A DNA stretch of 64,000 bases from Roseovarius salincola (GTDB lineage: Bacteria > Pseudomonadota > Alphaproteobacteria > Rhodobacterales > Rhodobacteraceae): the NCBI RefSeq assembly GCF_026891095.1, contig NZ_JAPTNL010000016.1:23062-87061 (forward strand). The letters run 5' to 3'. Below are positions 57,523 through 64,000 of this stretch, piece after piece. A model generated the notes under the pieces. It was not told the DNA's origin and made no database searches. It saw nothing but the letters and a program-made list of their open reading frames with translations. Numbering within the stretch: the first letter of the stretch is position 1; each line of letters opens with the position of its first letter. A program made the translations under genes and the position numbers.

Positions 57523-59100
57523 TCAATAGCCAAGCGCGCAACCGTCCTTGCGCGGATCGCTGGCGCCTTCCAGCACGCCGTCGGGGCGGATCACGATGGC
57601 CTGACCGCCGCCGATCGGCCCCTCGGGGACGATCACGTCATGACCCAACCCGGCCAGTTCGGCGCGCACCGCCTCGCTGTAGCCGCGCTCCACCTTCAGC
57701 TTCCCGGCCTCGGCATAGCTGCGCGGAGCGTCGAGCGCGGTTTGCGCATCCATCCCGAAATCGCGCAGGTTCGACACCAGCCGCGCATGGCCATTGGGCT
57801 GATAGGCCCCGCCCATCACGCCGAAGGGCGTCGTGACATGTCCATTCTCGCGCAACATGCCGGGGATGATCGTGTGCATCGGCCGCTTGCCACCGGCCAT
57901 TTCATTGGGATGGCCCGGTGTCAGGCAGAAGCCTGCGCCGCGATTCTGGAACAGCACGCCGAATTTTTCCGACGCGATCCCCGAGCCGAAACCATGGAAG
58001 ATCGAATAGATCAGCGACACGGCCATGCGGTCGCGATCGACCACGGTTATATAGACGGTTTCACGATGCACCGCATCGGCCAGCGGCGCGGCGGCGGGCA
58101 TCGCGTTCTGAGGGTCGATCAGCGCGGCCAGTTTCGCCGCCGTTTCGGGTGCCAGCATATGTTCGAGACGGCTTGTATGATCGGGATCGGCGATGATGCG
58201 GTTGCGCGCGTCATAAGCCAGCTTTGCGGCTTCGGCCTCTATGTGGGCACGCTGGCTGCCGGCCGGATCCATCAGGGAAATATCGAAATGTTTCAGTATA
58301 TTGAGCATCAGTATCGCCGTGGCGCCATGGCCGTTGGGCGGGTGTTCGACCAGATCGACTCCCTTGTAGTCGCCAGCAACCGGCGTGGTGTAGTCGCATT
58401 CGGTGGCGGCGAAATCATCCGCCGTATGCACCCCGCCCCGCGCGTTGAGCGCGGCGACCATGTCCTCGGCCACCTCGCCACTATAGAACCCGTCGCGCCC
58501 CTTGGCGGCGATGCGGCGCAGCACCTCGGCCTGACCGGGCGCGCGGAAAATGTCACCGGTCTTGAGCGCGGCGCCGTCCCTGGTGAAATAGCCGATCGCC
58601 TCGCCCTGAAGCGCCTTGGCGGCCTCGGGCCAGTCAAAAGCCACGCGCGGCGCGACGGGCACGCCCGCTTCGGCGTGATGGATGGCCGGGGCAAGCAGTG
58701 CATCAAGGCCCAGCTTGCCGTGATCCGCGGACAGGCGGCAAAAGGCGTCGATCGCGCCGGGGACGGTCACCGCATCGGGGCTGTTAAGAGGCACGGTGTC
58801 GTGCCCGCGTGCGCGCAGCGCCGCCGCGCTGGCCCCGGCGGGGGCGCGGCCCGACCCGTTGAGCGCATGGATTTCGTCGCTGCCGGGCTTGGTGAAAAGT
58901 GCAAAGCAATCGCCGCCGATCCCGGTCATCTGCGGCTCGCAGATACCCAGCAGAACGGCCCCCGCGATGGCCGCGTCCATGGCGTTGCCGCCGCGTTCCA
59001 GGATATCCACCGCCGTCTTGGCGGCCAATGGATGCGACGTGGCGCACATGCCGTTGCTGGCAAAGGTGGCGGAACGGCCGGGGAGGTGGAAATCTCGCAT
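57523..59100 (-). CDS. ggt: Gamma-glutamyltransferase-like Ntn hydrolase
   Basis: A 525-residue gamma-glutamyltransferase homologue: MCATSHPLAAKTAVDILERGGNAMDAAIAG near the start, IGGDCFALF, and the autocleavage site Thr in HRETVYITVVDRD, where the enzyme splits into large and small subunits. It continues with FGSGIASEKFGVLFQNRG and GVMGGAYQPNGHARLVSN. No signal peptide is visible, so a cytoplasmic place is likely, unlike the periplasmic E. coli enzyme. ATG at 59100 chosen; 59124 is possible. Confidence 0.88.
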   Translation of the reverse strand: MRDFHLPGRSATFASNGMCATSHPLAAKTAVDILERGGNAMDAAIAGAVLLGICEPQMTGIGGDCFALFTKPGSDEIHALNGSGRAPAGASAAALRARGHDTVPLNSPDAVTVPGAIDAFCRLSADHGKLGLDALLAPAIHHAEAGVPVAPRVAFDWPEAAKALQGEAIGYFTRDGAALKTGDIFRAPGQAEVLRRIAAKGRDGFYSGEVAEDMVAALNARGGVHTADDFAATECDYTTPVAGDYKGVDLVEHPPNGHGATAILMLNILKHFDISLMDPAGSQRAHIEAEAAKLAYDARNRIIADPDHTSRLEHMLAPETAAKLAALIDPQNAMPAAAPLADAVHRETVYITVVDRDRMAVSLIYSIFHGFGSGIASEKFGVLFQNRGAGFCLTPGHPNEMAGGKRPMHTIIPGMLRENGHVTTPFGVMGGAYQPNGHARLVSNLRDFGMDAQTALDAPRSYAEAGKLKVERGYSEAVRAELAGLGHDVIVPEGPIGGGQAIVIRPDGVLEGASDPRKDGCALGY

Positions 59101-59338
59101 TGGGGGGTGTCCTTCATCTGTCACGCGGCCGTCACACTAGGGCGAAGCCGGGTGAATGCCAATGCGATGAAGGGGGAAAGAAAACCTCGACGCCGCGCAC
59201 TGGGTGGGGGCTGTTCTACGCGGCGCCGAGGGAAGCTATATGCAGCTACAGTTCTTAGATACGGATGGTTTCAGGCGCTTTTTAGCATTGAATGCGGCAA
59301 TACGGTGTCTTTGCCGCCAACGTGGCGCCGCGCCCCTG

Positions 59339-59806
59339 TCATTCGAGGCGGAAAATGAGGGTCAGCCGATTTTCGTCAGGTGAACGGATATAGGAAACCT
59401 CCTCGGTCAGTTCGCGAATCAGAAGCCAGCCGAATCCCCCTTCAGGCAGCGCATCAGGCGTCACCTCAAGATCCTGATGCAGGCCCGGCGGCGGGGTCCG
59501 GCCCGGCAGGGGGCGTCCTCGATCTGTCAGAACAACATGCAACAGCGCGCCCTGCACCTGTGCACACAGGTGCACCGGACCGTGCGAATGCCCGCCATAG
59601 GCATGTTCGGCGATATTGTTGAGCGCCTCGGCCAGCGCGATTTCGACTGCGCCGCACCGTTCGCCCCCCAGTTCGAACGCGCTCAGATGGCGGCGCACCG
59701 CCTCAAGCACCTCCCGGATCTGTTCCACAACACCGCAAAAGTGCAATGACAGGGTGTCGGGCGATGGATCCCGGGAGGAGACAGAGGGCGGGGGCGGACG
59801 GCCCAT
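59339..59806 (-). CDS. Anti-sigma-type serine/threonine kinase (RsbW-like HATPase)
   Basis: About 155 residues of the GHKL ATPase fold found in anti-sigma kinases: the N box ALAEALNNIAEHAYGG, D-x-G in VLTDRGRPLPGR and a G-rich lid GGFGWLLIRELTEEV. These proteins bind and phosphorylate STAS-domain partners. ATG at 59806 is ten bases after the STAS stop; an ATG at 59851 overlapping it is possible but its AAGG abuts the start codon. Immediately downstream of the STAS gene on the same strand. Confidence 0.87.
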   Translation of the reverse strand: MGRPPPPSVSSRDPSPDTLSLHFCGVVEQIREVLEAVRRHLSAFELGGERCGAVEIALAEALNNIAEHAYGGHSHGPVHLCAQVQGALLHVVLTDRGRPLPGRTPPPGLHQDLEVTPDALPEGGFGWLLIRELTEEVSYIRSPDENRLTLIFRLE

Positions 59807-59816
59807 CACGGTACCG

Positions 59817-60155
59817 TCAGCCGACCGGACGAGGGACAAGGGCTGCGGCATCCTTGTGAATATCGAACACGGTTTCCATCCGGGTCAGGCGAAACACCTT
59901 GGCGACATCCGGGGTCAGCCCCGCCAGATCCAGCCGCTTGCCACTCTTGAGTTGCTTCATGGATGCGACGATGGCGCCCAGACCGCTGGAATCGATGAAG
60001 ACGACATTCGACAGATCGAGCAGGATATGATCCGGCCCCTGATCAGTCAGCGTGCGCATGGAGTCCTTGAAGCCGATCGCCACGCTTGAATCGATTCGGG
60101 TGTCGGCGACGGTAATCAGGTTGATGTCGTTGTCATAGGTGCTGTGCAGGTTCAT
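59817..60155 (-). CDS. STAS-domain anti-anti-sigma factor (RsbV-like)
   Basis: A 112-residue STAS protein with the phosphorylatable Ser in NVVFIDSSGLGAIVA and a typical start MNLHSTYDNDINLITVADTRID. In partner switching, the unphosphorylated STAS protein draws the kinase away from a sigma factor or other target. With the HATPase gene it makes a two-gene module. No phosphatase or sigma gene lies in the window. GAAGGAG precedes the ATG. Confidence 0.9.
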   Translation of the reverse strand: MNLHSTYDNDINLITVADTRIDSSVAIGFKDSMRTLTDQGPDHILLDLSNVVFIDSSGLGAIVASMKQLKSGKRLDLAGLTPDVAKVFRLTRMETVFDIHKDAAALVPRPVG

Positions 60156-60251
60156 GATGCCTCCTTCGGGCGATAGGTAGAAATACGGCTGAGGCTAGAC
60201 CGCATTCCTTACCATTCGGTATGCATGGACCTGATCAAGGGAGAACGAGCC

Positions 60252-61424
60252 ATGAAAGAGGTTGTCATCGCAGGCGCGGCGCGCACCCCGATGGGTGGGT
60301 TCCAGGGCGATTTCGATGGGGTCGGGGCCGCGGTTCTGGGCGGCGCGGCCATTCGTGCGGCGCTGGACGGCGCGGGCGCGCAAACCGTGGACGAGGTGCT
60401 GATGGGCTGCGTGCTGCCCGCAGGCCAGGGCCAGGCCCCCGCCCGGCAGGCCGGCTTTGCCGGCGGTCTGGGCGAGGACGTGCCGGCCACCACGCTCAAC
60501 AAGATGTGCGGCTCGGGCATGAAGGCGGCGATGATGGCCTTTGACCAGATCGCCCTTGGCCATGCCGATACGATGATCGCAGGGGGCATGGAAAGCATGT
60601 CGATGGCGCCTTATCTCTTGCCCAAGATGCGCGGCGGCGCCCGTCTGGGGCATGGGCAGGTCATCGACCACATGTTTCTCGACGGGCTCGAGGATGCCTA
60701 TGACAAGGGCCGCCTGATGGGCACCTTCGCCGAAGATTGCGCCGAGCATTTCCAGTTCACCCGGCAGGCGCAGGATGACTATGCCATCGGCTCTCTGGAA
60801 GGGGCGCTGGCGGCGCAGGAATCGGGTGCTTTCGAGGGCGAGATCGCCCCGGTCACCCTCACGACCCGCAAGGGCGATGTGACGATCTGCGCCGATGAAC
60901 AGCCCGCCAAGGCGCGCCCCGACAAGATCCCGCAACTGAAACCGGCCTTTCGCAAGGACGGCACGGTGACGGCGGCGAATTCCAGCTCGATCAGCGATGG
61001 CGCGGCGGCGCTGGTGCTGACCTCGCGCGAGGCGGCCAAGGCGCAGGGGCTGACGATTCGCGCCTGCATCCTGGGCCATGCCAGCCACGCGCAGGCGCCC
61101 GGCTGGTTCACCACCGCGCCGGTGCCCGCCGCGCAGAAGCTGCTAAAGCGCATCGGCTGGAGCAAGGACGATGTGGACCTCTGGGAGGTGAACGAGGCTT
61201 TTGCCGTGGTGCCGATGGCCTTCATGCATGAAATGGGCCTGTCGCGCGACAAGGTGAACGTGAATGGCGGCGCCTGTGCGCTTGGCCACCCGATCGGCGC
61301 CAGCGGTGCGCGGATCATGGTGACGCTGCTCAACGCGCTGGAAAAGCGCGGCCTCAGGCGCGGCGTCGCGGCGATCTGCATCGGCGGCGGCGAAGGCACG
61401 GCGATCGCGATAGAACTGGTTTGA
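60252..61424 (+). CDS. Acetyl-CoA C-acyltransferase/acetyltransferase (thiolase)
   Basis: A 390-residue thiolase with both catalytic Cys (TLNKMCGSGMKA and AICIGGGEGTA) and the His in NGGACALGHPIGASGAR, plus WEVNEAFAV. It makes or cleaves acetoacetyl-CoA or longer 3-ketoacyl-CoA; acyl length cannot be told. No phaB or fad gene is adjacent. ATG at 60252 follows GGGAGAACGAG; an ATG nine codons earlier lacks family similarity. Confidence 0.94.
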   Translation: MKEVVIAGAARTPMGGFQGDFDGVGAAVLGGAAIRAALDGAGAQTVDEVLMGCVLPAGQGQAPARQAGFAGGLGEDVPATTLNKMCGSGMKAAMMAFDQIALGHADTMIAGGMESMSMAPYLLPKMRGGARLGHGQVIDHMFLDGLEDAYDKGRLMGTFAEDCAEHFQFTRQAQDDYAIGSLEGALAAQESGAFEGEIAPVTLTTRKGDVTICADEQPAKARPDKIPQLKPAFRKDGTVTAANSSSISDGAAALVLTSREAAKAQGLTIRACILGHASHAQAPGWFTTAPVPAAQKLLKRIGWSKDDVDLWEVNEAFAVVPMAFMHEMGLSRDKVNVNGGACALGHPIGASGARIMVTLLNALEKRGLRRGVAAICIGGGEGTAIAIELV

Positions 61425-61462
61425 CGGCCACGCGCGGCGGCCATTGCGCCTGACGGGCGCGT

Positions 61463-63910
61463 CTATCCCTTCATGCGCGCGCCCGTCGGATCATAAAGCG
61501 GCTTGAGGCTGGCCTCGGCGCGCACCCGCGTCCCGGCGATGTCGATCTCGTAGCCTGATGCCAGCAGGTCATCGACGGTTTCGCCCTTGCAGGGCACATA
61601 GCCCATGCCGATCGCCGCGCCCAGGTGATGGCCGTAATTGCCCGACGAGAGATACCCCACGATCTGCCCGTCGCGCAGGATCGGTTCGTTGTGATAAAGC
61701 AGCGGCTCGGGGTCGGTCAGGCGGAACTGCATCATCCGGGTGCCAAGCCCCTCGTCGCGCTTGCGCTGCACGGCGTCGCGGCCGATGAAGGCGGGCTTGG
61801 TTTTCGACACGGCAAAGCCCAGACCCGCCTCGAGAACATGATCCTCGCAGGTGATGTCATGACCGAAATGGCGAAACCCTTTTTCGATGCGGCAACTGTC
61901 CATCATGTGCATCCCGCACAGTTTCAGCCCATGATCCGCGCCCGCCTCGAACAGGGTTTCGAACACATGCGCGGCCATGTCGGCCTGGATATAGACCTCC
62001 CAGCCCAGTTCGCCCACATAGGAGACGCGATGCGCGCGGGCGAGGGCCATGCCGATCTCGATCTGGCGGGCGGTGCCGAAAGGATGCGCCGCATTCGAGA
62101 GATCGTCGGGTGACACCGCCTGCATCAATGCCCGCGATCCCGGGCCCATCACGGCCAGAACCGCCTCGGCGGCGGTGACATCGGTGATGACGGCGATCCG
62201 TTCGCCGAGATTCCGGCGCAGCCAGGTCTCATCGGCCAGCCTTGTGGCGGCGGGGGTGACGACCAGCCAGGCAGTTTCGGAAAGGCGGGTGACGGTCACG
62301 TCGGCCTCGATCCCGCCGCGATCATTGAGAAACTGGGTATAGACGATCTTGCCCACCGGAACTGATAAGTCTGCGCCGCAGACATGGTTCAGGAATGCCT
62401 CGGCATCGGGGCCTTCGACGCGCAGCTTGCCGAATGTGGACATGTCATACATGCCCACGCCAGTGCGGATCGCCGCGTGCTCGGCGGCGGCATTGGCGAA
62501 CCAGTTCTGGCGCCCCCATGAATAGGCGTATGCGCGTTCCTGCCCCGGCGCGGCGAACCAGTTGGCGCGCTCCCAACCGGCGGTTTCGCCCATGACGGCG
62601 CCCTGGTCCAGCAAATGCGCGTGAAGCGGGCTGCGGCGTACGCCGCGCGCGGTGGTCTTTTGACGATAGGGGAAGTGATCGGCGTAAAGCAGCCCCAGCG
62701 TTTCGGTCGAACGGCGCGCGAGGTAGGAGCGGTTGCCCTGGAAGGGTTGCATCCGGGCGATATCCACATCGCCCAGATCGAAGGGCTTTGCGCCGTCCTC
62801 CATCCATTGCGCCAGCGCCATGCCCGCGCCGCCCGCCGACTGGATACCGATCGAGTTGAACCCGGCGGCGACCCAGACATTGTCCATCTCGGGCGCAAGG
62901 CCGAGATGATAGGCGTCATCGGGCGTAAAGGATTCGGGTCCGTTGAAGAAAGTGTGAATGCCCGCCTCGCCCAGCATCGGCATCCGGTTCACGGCCCATT
63001 CCAGGATCGGCTCGAAATGGTCGAGATCCTCGGGCAGCTGGTCGAATTCGAAATCCTCGGGGATGCCGCCAAGCGCCCAGGGTTTGGCGACCGGCTCGAA
63101 GGCGCCCAGCATCATCTTGCCGGCGTCCTGCTTGTAATAGGCGCACTCGTCGGGCACCCGCAGAACCGGCAGCGGGCCCAGACCCGCGATCGGTTCGGAC
63201 AGGATGTAGAAATGCTCGCAGGCCTGAAGGGGCACGTTCACGCCCAGCATCGCGCCCAGGTCGCGCCCCCACATCCCGGCGCAATTGACCACATGTTCGG
63301 CGGCGATATGGCCCTGGCTGCCATCCTCTGCCTGCCAGTCCACGCCGGTGACGCGGCGGCCCTGACGGGTGATGCCGGTGGCTTTGGTGCGCTCGGCGAT
63401 CACCGCGCCGCGCTGGCGCGCACCCTTGGCCAGGGCGAGCGCGATATTGCCCGGATCGCCCTGGCCGTCCTTGTCGAGATAGACCGCGCCGCGCACCCCG
63501 TCGGTATTGAGATGAGGATATCGCGCCTTGACATCGCCGGGGCTGATCTCCTCGACATCGACGCCGAAGGCGCGGGCCATCGCGGCCTGACGCAGGATTT
63601 CCTCGCGCCGCTCGTCGGTCAGGGCCACGGTGATCGAACCCACCCGCCTGAAGCCGGTGGCGACGCCGGTTTCCTCTTCGAGACTGCCATAGAGCTCCTG
63701 GCTGTATTTCGCCAGTTTCGTCATGTTGGCGGTGGCGCGCAGCTGCGCGATGAGGCCCGCCGCATGCCAGGTGGTGCCGGAGGTGAGCTGCTTGCGCTCA
63801 AGCAGCACCACGTCACGCCAGCCCAGCCGGGTGAGGTGGTAGGCGACGGAGCAGCCGACCACGCCGCCGCCGATGATGACGGCGCGGGCCTGATTTGGAA
63901 GATCGGTCAT
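61463..63910 (-). CDS. FAD-dependent dimethylglycine/sarcosine dehydrogenase-like protein with GcvT domain
   Basis: An 815-residue enzyme. The N-terminal DAO domain has AVIIGGGVVGCSVAYHLTRLG and the TSGTTWHAAGL segment, whose His is the covalent FAD attachment site in dimethylglycine dehydrogenase. A middle FAO_M-type domain is followed by a C-terminal GcvT folate-binding domain (GMYDMSTFGKLRVEGPDAE, then GELGWEVYIQ). Such enzymes demethylate dimethylglycine or sarcosine, passing the methyl group to tetrahydrofolate and electrons to ETF. Which N-methyl substrate is used is not shown. Its start codon is only 57 bases from the poly-G tract. Confidence 0.9.
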   Translation of the reverse strand: MTDLPNQARAVIIGGGVVGCSVAYHLTRLGWRDVVLLERKQLTSGTTWHAAGLIAQLRATANMTKLAKYSQELYGSLEEETGVATGFRRVGSITVALTDERREEILRQAAMARAFGVDVEEISPGDVKARYPHLNTDGVRGAVYLDKDGQGDPGNIALALAKGARQRGAVIAERTKATGITRQGRRVTGVDWQAEDGSQGHIAAEHVVNCAGMWGRDLGAMLGVNVPLQACEHFYILSEPIAGLGPLPVLRVPDECAYYKQDAGKMMLGAFEPVAKPWALGGIPEDFEFDQLPEDLDHFEPILEWAVNRMPMLGEAGIHTFFNGPESFTPDDAYHLGLAPEMDNVWVAAGFNSIGIQSAGGAGMALAQWMEDGAKPFDLGDVDIARMQPFQGNRSYLARRSTETLGLLYADHFPYRQKTTARGVRRSPLHAHLLDQGAVMGETAGWERANWFAAPGQERAYAYSWGRQNWFANAAAEHAAIRTGVGMYDMSTFGKLRVEGPDAEAFLNHVCGADLSVPVGKIVYTQFLNDRGGIEADVTVTRLSETAWLVVTPAATRLADETWLRRNLGERIAVITDVTAAEAVLAVMGPGSRALMQAVSPDDLSNAAHPFGTARQIEIGMALARAHRVSYVGELGWEVYIQADMAAHVFETLFEAGADHGLKLCGMHMMDSCRIEKGFRHFGHDITCEDHVLEAGLGFAVSKTKPAFIGRDAVQRKRDEGLGTRMMQFRLTDPEPLLYHNEPILRDGQIVGYLSSGNYGHHLGAAIGMGYVPCKGETVDDLLASGYEIDIAGTRVRAEASLKPLYDPTGARMKG

Positions 63911-63967
63911 GCGAGGGCCTCGTTATGCCTGGGTGGAGGGGTTTCGGACGCTGAAGCGTCCGACCGT

Positions 63968-64000
<33 letters not shown>

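Overview
The window looks like a chromosomal segment of a marine or salt-adapted alphaproteobacterium of the Rhodobacterales (Roseobacter-like). Grounds: high GC throughout, the cmk-rpsA-ihfB-trpF-trpB block, the lpoA-like/rsmI/yraN/gshB order, an ectABC-ask operon with a divergent MarR regulator, a glnT-glxBCD-like cluster, an FAD/GcvT methylamine-type oxidoreductase, and DUF-type neighbours common in that order. This is inference from gene content; no species call is made. The window opens inside glnD and closes in a run of 33 G bases that looks like a sequencing or assembly artefact.

Layout. 1-5.0 kb: glnD (partial, -), an LpoA-like lipoprotein (-), then rsmI, yraN, gshB and an alpha/beta hydrolase (+). 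5.0-11.2 kb (-): a YifB/ComM AAA protein and a capsule-type module (hexose-phosphate mutase, kdsA, KpsE-like, KpsT-like) with no permease or outer-membrane exporter beside it. 11.5-19.3 kb: a GntR regulator diverging from glnT-glxB-glxC-glxD, an unrecognised 137-aa protein, a nitrilase-superfamily amidohydrolase and an unrecognised 196-aa protein. This is the least understood coherent system here: a glutamine-synthetase-like ligase beside a three-part split glutamate-synthase-like enzyme and two proteins of unknown function. 19.3-23.9 kb: ectoine synthesis (MarR divergent from ectA-ectB-ectC-ask), ended by a strong terminator, then a cytochrome P450.

25.1-28.0 kb (-): copA-cueR behind a textbook CueR promoter with a 19-bp spacer. 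28.2-31.8 kb: ribosomal protein L25, a NarL-type response regulator, a 0.6-kb repeat-bearing gap, an orphan protein that looks like a degenerate receiver domain, and an FkbM-type methyltransferase. 31.8-36.3 kb (+): pth, a serine hydrolase broken by one in-frame TAG, an ABM-fold protein, a DUF2237 protein and a CPA2 antiporter. 36.3-42.4 kb (-): trpB, a methyltransferase, trpF, a LapA-domain protein, ihfB, rpsA and cmk. aroA, usually directly upstream of cmk, lies 3.7 kb away; between them are a small membrane protein, tRNA-Gly(CCC), a ferredoxin-ASKHA corrinoid-activase-like protein and a membrane-anchored isochorismatase-like protein.

47.6-64 kb: a UbiH-type hydroxylase (-) and an amidase (+) framed by an inverted pair of 61-bp repeat elements; a DapC-like aminotransferase, ftsK and lolA (+); a lytic-transglycosylase-like lipoprotein and an AEC permease (-); hspQ (+); ggt (-); an RsbW/RsbV-type partner-switching pair (-); a thiolase (+); and a dimethylglycine/sarcosine-dehydrogenase-like enzyme (-). 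No rRNA, CRISPR array, intact insertion sequence or prophage was seen.
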